Of a DNA stretch of 64,000 bases, positions 1 to 8,656 are shown piece by piece. Position 1 is the first letter of the stretch. Every line of letters starts with the position of its first letter. The stretch comes from Roseiarcus fermentans (GTDB lineage: Bacteria > Pseudomonadota > Alphaproteobacteria > Rhizobiales > Beijerinckiaceae): contig NZ_QNRK01000025.1 of NCBI RefSeq assembly GCF_003315135.1, forward strand, positions 36,922 to 100,921, read 5' to 3'. The translations under genes and the position numbers were made by a program. Below the pieces are notes generated by a model. It searched no databases, was not told where the DNA came from, and saw only the letters and a list, made by a program, of their open reading frames with translations.

Positions 1-205
1 GCTGCCGGGAGCGGTCGGCCGGCTGTGGCTGGAGCGGGCTCATGCGCGCCAGCGCGCCCACATCGTCCGCGACCTCGTCCACGCGCTCAACCCGCCGCGC
101 AACACCGAGGACCGCTCGGCGCGCGCGCCGGCCGCAATCGCCGCGCTCGCGCCCGATCTCGCCGTCGACGCCTTTCCGGCCGTCGCGGGCGCGGACGGCG
201 CGACC

Positions 206-565
206 GTGAGCGAAGAGGCGCTCGACCGCCTGGTGCGGGCGTTCTACGCCACGGCGCGCAAGGACCGGCTGATCGGCCCGGTGTTTTCCGGCGCGATCGC
301 CGACTGGGAGCGGCACACCGAGATCGTGCAAGACTTCTGGTCGCGCACGCTGCTCGACACGACCCGCTATCGCGGCTTTCCCTTCACCGTTCACCTCCCT
401 TTGAAGCTGAAACCCGAGCATTTCGACCGCTGGCTCGAGATCTTTCGCGCAACCGCCGCCGAGGTCCTGCCGCCCGAAGCGGCGCGCGCCGCGATCCTCA
501 AGGTCGAGCACATGAGCGTGTGCTTCCAGGCGGGGCTGACGCCGGTCGCGATCCGGGGCCAGTAG
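206..565 (+). CDS. Group III truncated haemoglobin
   Basis: Small haem protein of the 2-on-2 truncated globin family, group III, thought to act in oxygen or nitric oxide chemistry in the cytoplasm. From the GTG start the protein has 119 residues. It shows the group III pattern: Tyr14 after Phe13 (B10 position), His37 (E7 region, RHTEI), His63 in VHLPL (proximal F8) and Trp76 in RWLEIF (G8). It ends 26 bases before a possible GTG of the next gene and 118 bases before that gene's preferred ATG. The same reading frame is open without a stop back to base 2, giving about 68 further residues rich in Arg and Ala that do not resemble a globin. The true start could therefore lie upstream of the window, or the gene could be fused to something cut off by the window edge. 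The globin assignment is firm, the start is not. Confidence 0.85.
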   Translation: MSEEALDRLVRAFYATARKDRLIGPVFSGAIADWERHTEIVQDFWSRTLLDTTRYRGFPFTVHLPLKLKPEHFDRWLEIFRATAAEVLPPEAARAAILKVEHMSVCFQAGLTPVAIRGQ

Positions 566-683
566 GCGCGGTCGGGCCGATGCGCGGCGCGTGACGGTCG
601 CCACAGCGCCGCCACGGTCCCAATGTCATCATGCGGCCCTGGCGGCGTTCGCGGTCACCGCGTGCGCCGCAGGGAGAGCCGCC

Positions 684-1940
684 ATGGATCGGCCCGGTCT
701 CGCCGCTCACGAGCGCCTCGCCGAGGCGCTGCCGCTCGACCGGATCGACGTCAGCGATCCCGCGCTCTACCAGCAGGACGTCTGGGGTCCGTATTTTCGC
801 CGCCTCCGCCGCGACGCGCCGGTGCATTATTGCCCTCAGAGCCCGGTCGGGCCGTTCTGGTCAGTGACCAAGCACAAGGACATCGTCGACGTCGAGGTGC
901 GGCACAGGACCTTCTCGTCGAGCTCGTCGCTCGGCGGCATCACCCTGCGCGACCGCCCGGCCGAAATCGAGCTGCCGATGTTCATCGCCATGGACCCGCC
1001 GAAGCACGAAGCCCAGCGCAAGGTCGTCCAGCCGATCGTCGCGCCGGACAATCTCGACAATTTTCACGACCTGATCCGCAGCCGCATCCGAGACACGCTG
1101 GACGGCCTGCCGCTCGACGAGCCGTTCGACTGGGTCGACAGAGTCTCGGTGGAACTGACCGCGCAGATGCTGGCGACGCTGTTCGACTTCCCGTTCGAGG
1201 AGCGACGGAAGCTGAGCTATTGGTCGGACGTCGGGACCGCGATTCCCGTTCCGGGCGGCCTCGTCGAGAGCGAGGAGCAGCGCGAAGCGATCTTCCGTGA
1301 CTGCCTCGCGGCTTTCATGGCCCTGTGGAAGGAAAGGGTCAACGCGGCGCCGCGTCCCGACCTCATCTCCATGCTCGCGCACGGGCAGGCGACCCGGACC
1401 ATGAGCGCCCGCGAATATCTCGGCAACGTCCTGCTGCTGATCGTCGGCGGCAACGACACGACGCGCAACTCCATGAGCGGCGGCGTCCTGTTCCTGAGCG
1501 AGAACCCGGACGAGTTCGCAAAGCTCAGGGCGAAGCCCGAGCTGGTCGATTCCCTCGTTCCGGAAATCATCCGCTACCAGACCCCGATCGCGTATATGCG
1601 CCGCACCGCGCTCGAGGATTCGGAGATCGGCGGCCGGGCGGTGCGCAAGGGCGACAAGATCGCCATGTGGTATATTTCCGGCAACCGCGACGAAGAGGCG
1701 ATCGACGAGCCGGATCGCTTCCTCGTCGACCGGCCGCGACCGCGCCAGCACCTGTCGTTCGGATTCGGCATTCACCGCTGCGTCGGCAAGAGCCTCGCGG
1801 AAATGCAATTGAAGATCCTGTGGGAGGAAATCCTTCACCGCCGGTGGAGGATCGAGGTGGCGGGCGAGCCGAAACGGGTCTTTTCGTCGTTCATTCACGG
1901 TTTTGCGCAGTTGCCGGCGCGCATTTCCGTCGCGCCGTGA
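684..1940 (+). CDS. Cytochrome P450, CYP153-like (alkane/fatty-chain hydroxylase type)
   Basis: Soluble bacterial class I P450 of 418 residues. The I-helix motif is GGNDTTRNS (about 255-263), the ExxR motif is E294-R297 (EIIR) and the haem ligand is Cys366 in FGFGIHRCVG. The long run around NDTTRNSMSGG, the MRRT and GNRDEEAI segments and LSFGFGIHRCVG are what I recall of CYP153 enzymes, which hydroxylate alkanes and other terminal methyl groups. They need a ferredoxin and ferredoxin reductase, and none lies beside this gene. The ATG at 684 is preferred because AGGGAGA lies 6-7 bases upstream; an in-frame GTG at 591 would add 31 residues unlike P450. It follows the truncated haemoglobin on the same strand and runs convergent with the DUF4239 gene. 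P450 is certain, the subfamily is likely. Confidence 0.92.
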   Translation: MDRPGLAAHERLAEALPLDRIDVSDPALYQQDVWGPYFRRLRRDAPVHYCPQSPVGPFWSVTKHKDIVDVEVRHRTFSSSSSLGGITLRDRPAEIELPMFIAMDPPKHEAQRKVVQPIVAPDNLDNFHDLIRSRIRDTLDGLPLDEPFDWVDRVSVELTAQMLATLFDFPFEERRKLSYWSDVGTAIPVPGGLVESEEQREAIFRDCLAAFMALWKERVNAAPRPDLISMLAHGQATRTMSAREYLGNVLLLIVGGNDTTRNSMSGGVLFLSENPDEFAKLRAKPELVDSLVPEIIRYQTPIAYMRRTALEDSEIGGRAVRKGDKIAMWYISGNRDEEAIDEPDRFLVDRPRPRQHLSFGFGIHRCVGKSLAEMQLKILWEEILHRRWRIEVAGEPKRVFSSFIHGFAQLPARISVAP

Positions 1941-1964
1941 GGCGGGCCGGCGGAAAGCGCGCCG

Positions 1965-2768
1965 TCACCGGCCGCCCGCGTCGAGTTCCGCGAGCGTGTG
2001 GCGCATGGGCTCGCTCGGAATGCCGAACAGGCCGCCGAACGGAAGATCGAGATCGAGGATCACGAACACGGCGACGGTGATCGAGACCGCGGACAGGACG
2101 ATCACGATCACCGACACGGGGTTGGCCGGGGCGGTCAGGCCGATGCTGGCGAACAGGATGATCAGCCACAGCACCAGCACCCAGTAGAAGGGCGCGGAAA
2201 AGGACGGGCGCACCGATTCGATGACCGCCCAGCGGCTTTTGATCAGGTCGCCGAACTGGGTCTCGCAAAGCCTCTGCAACTGCTGGCGCCGGACGTCCGG
2301 CGGATCGAGCCCGCGCAACCGATGTCCCACTTCGTCGAGGATGGCGCCGAGCGTCACGCTCTCGCCGACCATCGGAACGCCACGCAGATCCAGGTTCGAA
2401 ACGCCGTTGGGGGGCTTCTCGTCGGGCCACGTGGTGGCGATCACGGCGGCGACGTATTGGCGAAGACTCGCGCGCATCGGCGCCGTTTCCGGCCCGTAGT
2501 CGCTCAGGCAGCCATCCATCTGAATGAGGTTGCCGGACAGCGTGCTGAATCCGTCGTACGACCGGTCGAAGCCGCCCTTGACCGAGGTGGTCAGCAGGCC
2601 GAGCACGATCGCGGTGAACGTGACCAACAGATTGATGGTGAGCTGAACGAGTTCGAGCGACTCGTGCGAGCGGTGCCGTTCCGGCAGGCGGGTCTTGACC
2701 AGATATCCGGCGGCGGCCGCGGCGCAAAGGCCGAGAAAGAGCAGGGCGGTCGTTCCAAGGTCCGGCAT
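1965..2768 (-). CDS. DUF4239 (bestrophin-like) membrane protein
   Basis: Inner-membrane protein of 267 residues with two hydrophobic segments near the N-terminus (about 5-24 and 46-66), a polar central domain of about 100 residues, and two more segments near the C-terminus (about 190-210 and 216-242). This layout matches DUF4239 proteins, described as bestrophin-like; their function is not established. The ATG at 2768 was chosen because GGAG sits four bases upstream; an upstream in-frame start would add 49 Arg-rich residues. It faces the P450 gene tail to tail with a 24-base gap and is transcribed away from the outer-membrane protein genes. Confidence 0.75.
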   Translation of the reverse strand: MPDLGTTALLFLGLCAAAAAGYLVKTRLPERHRSHESLELVQLTINLLVTFTAIVLGLLTTSVKGGFDRSYDGFSTLSGNLIQMDGCLSDYGPETAPMRASLRQYVAAVIATTWPDEKPPNGVSNLDLRGVPMVGESVTLGAILDEVGHRLRGLDPPDVRRQQLQRLCETQFGDLIKSRWAVIESVRPSFSAPFYWVLVLWLIILFASIGLTAPANPVSVIVIVLSAVSITVAVFVILDLDLPFGGLFGIPSEPMRHTLAELDAGGR

Positions 2769-3001
2769 TCGCTCCGCCCGCTTCTCGTTGGCGCGCCCAA
2801 GAGCGATCGATAACGCGCCGCGCCGGCATTTGTCACGGCCTCGACGCAGAAACGCGGCCGAGACGGGCGTCCAACCCCGGAGACCGGGCCGCCCCGTCCC
2901 GACGCAAAGGCTCAAAATAACGAACAGATAACTAACAAATTGCTAACAGTGTTGCCAAAATGTGACAGTTGCGCGGGAGTTGCAATCGAGGCGACGCGCT
3001 T

Positions 3002-3039
3002 GGTTGACTCGCTCAACCTTCGCGGTCAACTTTACGTAA
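3002..3039. promoter_or_regulatory. Inverted repeats upstream of first outer-membrane protein gene
   Basis: GGTTGA (3002-3007) and TCAACC (3013-3018) form a perfect dyad with a five-base spacer. A second, overlapping pair is GTTGAC (3003-3008) with GTCAAC (3025-3030). Just downstream, TTACGTAA (3032-3039) is a perfect palindrome. All lie within 60 bases of the start at 3062, so they may be operator sites; the binding protein is unknown. Confidence 0.4.
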
Positions 3040-3061
3040 GTTTACGGTGTGGAGTAGTCGA

Positions 3062-3769
3062 ATGGATAGGCGGTGCATCTTCGGGGCTCTGGCGATCCCC
3101 TTGACGTTGTTGGCCGGAGGCGCGCAGGCGGCCGATCTGCCGACGAAAAAGTCCGCTCCTGCGCCGATCATGGCGCCGGCGCCGTACTCCTGGACAGGCG
3201 CCTACGTCGGTCTCCAGGGCGGATACGGCTGGGGCTCCCAGGAGGTCTACCTCCCCTCGGTCTGGTGGAGATATTGGGGCGACGAGCGTCACGGCGGGTT
3301 CGGCGGCGCGCTGGCTGGCTACGACTACCAGATGGGCAATGTGGTGGTCGGCCTGCAGGCCGACTACAACGTGGCGAATATCACCGGCGGCGCGTCGCCG
3401 TTCGGCGGCAAGTACAACACATCCAGCACGGTTAATAGCTTCGGGGCGGTCGACCTCAAGCTCGGCTATGCTGCCGACCGCGTCCTCGTCTACGCCCTCG
3501 GCGGTCTGGGGCTGATGAACGTCAGCTACACCCTGAACCAGCCCCTGTACCCGTACGCCTACGGTAAATACAACGATTTCAGGGCGATGCCGAACGTCGG
3601 CGTCGGCGTCGAGTATGCGGTCAACACCAATTGGACCGCGTTCGCCGACGTTCGCTACTTCCGCAGCGCTTCACAGTCTTACTCGGCCATGCCGGTATTG
3701 GGGCCGCGCAGCATAACCGAAGTGAACACCATCTACCGCCTCGGCGTCACGTACAAGTTCGGCGGCTGA
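3062..3769 (+). CDS. Outer-membrane beta-barrel protein, Omp25/31-like (copy 1)
   Basis: Exported outer-membrane protein of 235 residues. Residues 1-23 are a signal peptide (MDRRCIFG... ending GGAQA) with mature start ADLPTKK, a hallmark of Hyphomicrobiales Omp25/Omp31/opacity-type barrels. The rest alternates aromatic and glycine-rich strands (YVGLQGGYGWG, GGFGGALAGYDYQ, AVDLKLGYAADRVLVYALGGLGL) and ends in a strand with penultimate Phe (VTYKFGG), as expected for barrel insertion. ATG 3062 is preferred over GTG 3047 because GGAG lies about eight bases upstream. A paralogue with the same design follows at 4237, so the pair arose by tandem duplication. No specific transport substrate can be inferred. 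Confidence 0.88.
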   Translation: MDRRCIFGALAIPLTLLAGGAQAADLPTKKSAPAPIMAPAPYSWTGAYVGLQGGYGWGSQEVYLPSVWWRYWGDERHGGFGGALAGYDYQMGNVVVGLQADYNVANITGGASPFGGKYNTSSTVNSFGAVDLKLGYAADRVLVYALGGLGLMNVSYTLNQPLYPYAYGKYNDFRAMPNVGVGVEYAVNTNWTAFADVRYFRSASQSYSAMPVLGPRSITEVNTIYRLGVTYKFGG

Positions 3770-4236
3770 GCGAGCGCAGGAGGCCCCGGGCAGGACGGCT
3801 CTGATTCGGTCAACGTCCGTCGGCGTCGCCGGTTCGGCGACCGTCCGTGGCGCCTCGAAGCGGCTGAACGAACCGGCCGGCGTCGGCGGGCTCGGCGGTT
3901 CCGTGGCCAGCGGGCCGGATGTTCGGCAGGCGGCGCCCGCCGAAGAGGCTCCCCGAGCCAGGGGAAGATCGCGGCGTCGTCGCAATTGCGTGGCGGAGGC
4001 CCGACGTGGCGAGCCTTCCAACGGACGCAAGCGCCGGGGCGTGGACGAAGAACCCCAAAAAATACCGCCCATGCCGCAGATCGCCATCCGGCGGTAGCGA
4101 CCCCGGACCCCTCCAGTTGCGGTGTTGGAAAAATATTACAGCGGTTGGAAAATCTGTAGTCCGGCGACGGTGCGGGGTTGACTTTACAACATAGTCCGGG
4201 AACCCTCCTGCATGTTGACATGCGCGGAGTGGTTGG
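3770..4236. other. Intergenic region between the two outer-membrane protein genes
   Basis: No convincing gene is seen in these 467 bases. The last ~130 bases are AT-richer than the surroundings and contain GTTGACTTTACAACAT (about 4178-4193) and a later TTGACA (4213-4218), so the promoter of the second paralogue probably lies here. A GGAG sits eight bases before its ATG. Confidence 0.5.
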
Positions 4237-4944
4237 ATGAGCGGGCGGTCCGTTGTCGGGGCGTTGGGAGTCACGCTGACATTGCTGGTCGGAGCGGCGC
4301 AGGCGGCTGATCTGCCGACCAAGAAACCGGCTCCGGCCCCGATCGACATTCCGCCGCCCTTCTCGTTTACGGGGCCGTATCTCGGACTCCAGGGCGGCTA
4401 CGGCTATGACGGCGAGGTCATCTACCTTCCTGCCATGTGGCATAATTCCTGGTCGGCCGATCGTCACGGCGGCTTCGGCGGCGTCGTCGGCGGGTACGAC
4501 TATCAGTTCAGCAGCAACATCGTGCTGGGTCTGCAGGCCGATTACAACCTGGCCGACATCACGGGCGGCTCCGCGCCGCACGGGTTGTACACGACGACGA
4601 ACAAGGTCGACAGTTTCGGTTCGGTCGACCTCAAGCTCGGCTATGCGTTCAATCATTGGCTGGTGTACGCCATCGGCGGACTGGGGCTGATGGACGTCAC
4701 CCATACGATCGACCAGCCGCTCTACCCCTATGCCTACGGCAGATACGACCAGTTCAGCTCCGGTTACGACTTCGGCCTGGGCGTCGAATACGCGTTCACC
4801 AACAATTGGATCGGGTTTGCCGATTTTCGTAAGTACAATATGCCCTCGAAGTGGTATCCGGCTATCCCCGTGCTCGGTTCGCACAGCGTGACGGAATCGC
4901 TCGACATCGTCCGCTTCGGCATTGCCTACAGGTTCGGAACCTGA
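4237..4944 (+). CDS. Outer-membrane beta-barrel protein, Omp25/31-like (copy 2)
   Basis: Second member of the tandem pair, also 235 residues. Residues 1-23 are a signal peptide (ending GAAQA), followed by ADLPTKKPAPAPI and then barrel strands such as YLGLQGGYGYDGEV, HGGFGGVVGGYDYQ and SVDLKLGYAFNHWLVYAIGGLGL. The C-terminus is FGIAYRFGT, so the terminal Phe is followed by two residues as in copy 1. The two proteins align along their full length with changes concentrated in loops, which suggests surface variation after duplication. The gene has its own upstream region and probably its own promoter. Confidence 0.88.
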   Translation: MSGRSVVGALGVTLTLLVGAAQAADLPTKKPAPAPIDIPPPFSFTGPYLGLQGGYGYDGEVIYLPAMWHNSWSADRHGGFGGVVGGYDYQFSSNIVLGLQADYNLADITGGSAPHGLYTTTNKVDSFGSVDLKLGYAFNHWLVYAIGGLGLMDVTHTIDQPLYPYAYGRYDQFSSGYDFGLGVEYAFTNNWIGFADFRKYNMPSKWYPAIPVLGSHSVTESLDIVRFGIAYRFGT

Positions 4945-5091
4945 CGAGCGGTGCGAAAGCGCGCTCCATTCCGGCGCCGCGGGACGGACGCGCTGATCGC
5001 GAGCGCCTCCGCCCGGTTCGAGCGAGACGTCGGCCTTTGCAGAGGCATTGCGCGTCGGGATTGACGAGGCCCCGGTGGCCGGCCGCGCGGC

Positions 5092-5949
5092 TCACCCCTT
5101 CTTCTTGCCGGGCTTTTCCTCCGCCTCGGCGGCGTGGTACTTGCGCCGGATGTCGTCGAGGTCGACGGTCGGCTTCGGATAGGCGAGCTTCAGGTCTTCC
5201 ATCGTGTTGGCCATGATCTGCGACACGGCGAGGTTGCGGAACCATTTGTGGTCCGACGGGATCACGTACCAGGGCGCGTCCTCGACGCTGGTCGCGGCGA
5301 TCGCGTCCTCGAACGCCTCGATGTACTTGTCCCAGAGCGCGCGCTCGGAATAGTCCGACTCGCTGATCTTCCAGTTGCGCTTCGGGTCGTCGAGGCGCTG
5401 GGCGAAGCGCGCGAGTTGCTCCTCCGGGCTGATGTGCAGGAAGAATTTCAGAACGGTCGTGCCGTTCTCGGCGAGCAGCGCCTCGAAGTCGCGGATTCGT
5501 TTGTAGCGTTCGGTCCAGGTCGCCTTGTCGATCAGCTTGTGGACCCGGGTGACGAGCACGTCCTCGTAGTGCGAGCGGTTGAAGATCGAGATGTAGCCCT
5601 TGCCGGGCGCGTGCGGATGAATCCGCCACAGGAAGTCGTGCGCCAGCTCCTCCGCGGTCGGCTGCTTGAAGCCGACGACGCTCACCCCTTGCGGGTTGAG
5701 CACGGTGAAACAGTGCTTGATCGTGCCGTCCTTGCCGGCGGCGTCGAGGCCCTGCAGCACGACCAGAACCGAGCGCTTGTGCTCGGCGTAGAGGAGGCCC
5801 TGCTGCTTGAACAACTCGTCGCCGTAGGCCGCGAGCTCCTTCTTGGCGCTCTCCTCGGAATCGTGCTTGCCGGTGAAGGACGGATCGTGCTTGCCGAGGT
5901 TGATCTTGCCGCCCGGCTCGGCGCGAAACGCCTTGCGATAGTCCGCCAT
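5092..5949 (-). CDS. Polyphosphate kinase 2 family protein (PPK2)
   Basis: Cytoplasmic enzyme of 285 residues that transfers phosphate between polyphosphate and nucleotides. The P-loop is GLDAAGKDG (67-75), followed by the Walker B region NRSHYEDVLV (124-133) and the lid arginines in RLDDPKRNWKISESD (about 185-199). The NRSxYEDVLVxRVH form and length fit the class III-like, AMP- or ADP-phosphorylating members better than class I, but exact nucleotide preference cannot be read from sequence. The C-terminus is a Lys/Glu-rich tail (GKKKG). It stands alone between the porin-like pair and the MFS gene, with 132 bases to the latter. Confidence 0.9.
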   Translation of the reverse strand: MADYRKAFRAEPGGKINLGKHDPSFTGKHDSEESAKKELAAYGDELFKQQGLLYAEHKRSVLVVLQGLDAAGKDGTIKHCFTVLNPQGVSVVGFKQPTAEELAHDFLWRIHPHAPGKGYISIFNRSHYEDVLVTRVHKLIDKATWTERYKRIRDFEALLAENGTTVLKFFLHISPEEQLARFAQRLDDPKRNWKISESDYSERALWDKYIEAFEDAIAATSVEDAPWYVIPSDHKWFRNLAVSQIMANTMEDLKLAYPKPTVDLDDIRRKYHAAEAEEKPGKKKG

Positions 5950-6081
5950 CCTGCGATCCTCTGCCCGTGCGGGAGTCCCCCGGCCGGGGACTGGAGCCGC
6001 CGCGCGAGCTTCGGGCGCGCGAGCGCCGCCGTCAATCGGTCATGAGCGCCTTCGCCCGGCCTCGGCCCGTTTTCGGGCGCG

Positions 6082-7551
6082 CTACTCCGACCCCATCGTT
6101 TCGAGATTCACGCCCGTCGTTTCGATCCGGAAGGCCCAGGTGACGATCGCGCCGACGATCGACGTGGCGATGAGTATCGACAGCAGCGCCTCGCGTCCGA
6201 TGTCGGCGAGCAGGATCGGGAACAGGAACGCCGTCGTCACCGCGCCGATCTTGGCGAAAGCCGCGGCGAATCCCGCCCCCTTGCCGCGCAGCTTGGTCGG
6301 GAACACCTCGCCCGCCAGCAGGTAGGTCTGGGCGTTGGGACCCATGTTGGTCATGAAGTTGAACAGCATGAAGCCCGCGAAGATCATCGCGATCTGCGTC
6401 GCGCCGGCGAACCAGGACGATGCGGCGGCGATCGCCAGGCCGGCGGCGCAGCCGACGAAGCCGATGGTCTGGAGGCGTATGCTGCCGAACCGGTTGACCA
6501 GCAGCACCGCCGCGACGATGCCGACGATCAGCAGGACGTCGATCAGCGCGGAGCCTCGGGCGGCGAGTTCGTCGTTGCCGATCAGGTCGGCGAGGTTGCG
6601 GACATACGCGACCTTGTGGCCGACGGCGCTGGCGAGAATCGTGGGGGTGAAGATGCCGATCCCATAGGTGCCGAGGTCCTGCAGGAACCAGGGGACGGAG
6701 GCGAGGATCGTGGCGCGCCGGCGCTTCGGGCCGAACAGCTTGTCGAAGCCGGGCTTGGCGTGGTCCTTCGCCGGCGGCGCGAGATCCAAGGTCTTCGGAT
6801 AGGCGGGGTCGCGGCTCAGCAGGCGCTCCATCTGCCCTTCCGCCTCGGCCTTGCGGCCGCGCGCAAGCAGCCAGTGCGGGCTCTCCGTGACCCAGAGGCG
6901 CGCGACGGCGACGATCAGCGCCGGAACGACGACGACAGCGTACATCCACCGCCAGGCGCCGATCTCGGGATCGTTCTTCAGCACGAGATAGCCGACCACG
7001 GTTCCCATCAGCGCGCCCAGCGCCTGGAAGCCGAACGCGCCGAGCACGAAACGGCCGCGCGCCGAACTCGCAATGCTCTCGGAGATCATCATATGCGCGG
7101 TCGGATAGTCGCATCCGAGCGCGACGCCGAGGCCGAACAGGAACAGGACGAGCAGCGGATAGTTCGGACTGACCGTCAACAGGCACAGGAAAGCGACGAA
7201 GACGAACATCTCGAGGACGAACATCCGCTTGCGGCCGAAGACATCGGAAAGACCGCCGAGACTGATCGCGCCGACGAGGATGCCGAACAGGCTCGCCGCT
7301 CCGATCGTCCCATGCTCGGTCTTGCCGAGGCCGAATTCCTGGGAAATCAGCGGCAGCGCGACGCCGGTCATGAACACGACCAGCCCCTCGAAGAACTTGC
7401 CGCAGGCGGCGAGCGTCCAGATCAGCCATTGCATGTCGGTCATCGGCGTCGAGCGGATGGCCGTGCCGTCGCTCCAGACCGGGGTCTCGTCGATGTAAGA
7501 CTGGACCGAGCGCCGCAAGGCGGCGCCGGTCGGGGACACGGCTTCATTCAT
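6082..7551 (-). CDS. MFS transporter, metabolite:H+ symporter type
   Basis: Inner-membrane carrier of 489 residues with about twelve hydrophobic segments and a central cytoplasmic loop near 245-290. The family signature GGLSDVFGRKRM lies between the second and third membrane segments, and there is an unusually long soluble N-terminus of about 45 residues before the first. The overall form resembles the sugar/metabolite:H+ symporter branch, which includes aromatic acid and phosphate carriers; the substrate is not predictable. The start at 7551 was chosen because GGAGGGG lies 6 bases upstream. It is a single transcription unit on the minus strand. Confidence 0.88.
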   Translation of the reverse strand: MNEAVSPTGAALRRSVQSYIDETPVWSDGTAIRSTPMTDMQWLIWTLAACGKFFEGLVVFMTGVALPLISQEFGLGKTEHGTIGAASLFGILVGAISLGGLSDVFGRKRMFVLEMFVFVAFLCLLTVSPNYPLLVLFLFGLGVALGCDYPTAHMMISESIASSARGRFVLGAFGFQALGALMGTVVGYLVLKNDPEIGAWRWMYAVVVVPALIVAVARLWVTESPHWLLARGRKAEAEGQMERLLSRDPAYPKTLDLAPPAKDHAKPGFDKLFGPKRRRATILASVPWFLQDLGTYGIGIFTPTILASAVGHKVAYVRNLADLIGNDELAARGSALIDVLLIVGIVAAVLLVNRFGSIRLQTIGFVGCAAGLAIAAASSWFAGATQIAMIFAGFMLFNFMTNMGPNAQTYLLAGEVFPTKLRGKGAGFAAAFAKIGAVTTAFLFPILLADIGREALLSILIATSIVGAIVTWAFRIETTGVNLETMGSE

Positions 7552-7799
7552 GGGTTCCCCTCCGAGCCGATTGAGCCGGAGAAGCGTGGACGAGAACCAT
7601 GACAGGTCGATCACGGCGCGCGCGAGCGGCAGCGCAAAGCCGAAACGCCGGAGGGAGCGTAACCGACGCGGATTTCGGCGCGTCGCCGCCGCCGCAGGCC
7701 GCGCGCGCCGGAATCAGGCGAGGCTGCGCGCGAAGCCCCGCGAACGCCGGTCGAGCCCCGTGCGAGACCGTGACCGCCACGCCGTCGGCTCCTTGGCGG

Positions 7800-8645
7800 T
7801 CAGGCCGCGCCGGTCGCGACCGGGCAGTCCTCGCGCCCGCCCCATTCCGCCCAGGAGCCGTCGTAGAGGCCCTCGATCCGGCCGCCGGCCTCCTCGACGG
7901 CGAGCGCCAGGATCGCCGCGCTGACGCCCGAGCCGCAGGTGGTGATGATGGGGCGCGCGAGATCGACCCCGTGCGCGGCGAAGATCGCCGCGAGCGCCTC
8001 CGGCGCCTTCAGCCGGCCGTGCTCCACCACCTCGCTGAAGGGCAGGTTGAGGCTCCCCGGCATGTGGCCGCTCCTCAGGCCCGGACGGGGCTCGGCCGTT
8101 TCGCCGCGAAACCGGTCCGCCGGGCGGGCGTCCACCACCTGCGCCGAGCCGCTGGCGAGCGCCGCCTTCACCTCGTCGAGCGAGGCCACCACCTTGTCGT
8201 CGAGCCGCGGCGTAAAGGTCCGCGGCGTCGGATGCGCCTCCCCGGTCTCCAGCGGGCGCCCCTCGACGATCCACTGGGTCAGGCCGCCGACGAGGATGCG
8301 CACGTCGGCGGCGCCGTAGGCGCGCAGCGTCCACCACACCCGCGCCGCCGCGAACAGGCCGAGCGCGTCGTAGACGACGAAGCGCATCCCGTCGCCGAGG
8401 CCGAGCGCGGTCATCTCGCGGGCGAGAAGATCGGGCTTCGGCAGCATGTGCGGCAGGCCGCTGTCGCTGTCGGCGATGGTGTCGATGTCGAAATAGACCG
8501 CGCCCGGGATGTGGCCGAGCGGGAACTCGATCGCGCCGCGCCGGCCGGAGTTGGGCAGATGCCAGGAGCCGTCGACGATTCCGAGATCGGGCTTGCCGAG
8601 GTCGGCCGCAAGCTCGGCGGTGGTGCAGAAGTTGCGCATGGACAT
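7800..8645 (-). CDS. sseA: 3-mercaptopyruvate sulfurtransferase
   Basis: Two-domain rhodanese of 281 residues that moves sulfur from 3-mercaptopyruvate to a thiol acceptor such as thioredoxin. The N-terminal inactive rhodanese domain covers about 5-130 and the catalytic domain about 150-278. The active-site loop is CGSGVSA with Cys237; the CGSGV form indicates mercaptopyruvate rather than thiosulfate as donor. The start at 8645 is supported by GAGG just upstream and by homology beginning there. It is the last gene of a three-gene operon, 11 bases after alaX and downstream of cysK, so it probably works in cysteine-derived sulfur handling. Confidence 0.93.
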   Translation of the reverse strand: MSMRNFCTTAELAADLGKPDLGIVDGSWHLPNSGRRGAIEFPLGHIPGAVYFDIDTIADSDSGLPHMLPKPDLLAREMTALGLGDGMRFVVYDALGLFAAARVWWTLRAYGAADVRILVGGLTQWIVEGRPLETGEAHPTPRTFTPRLDDKVVASLDEVKAALASGSAQVVDARPADRFRGETAEPRPGLRSGHMPGSLNLPFSEVVEHGRLKAPEALAAIFAAHGVDLARPIITTCGSGVSAAILALAVEEAGGRIEGLYDGSWAEWGGREDCPVATGAA

Positions 8646-8656
8646 GGGGGCCTCAA

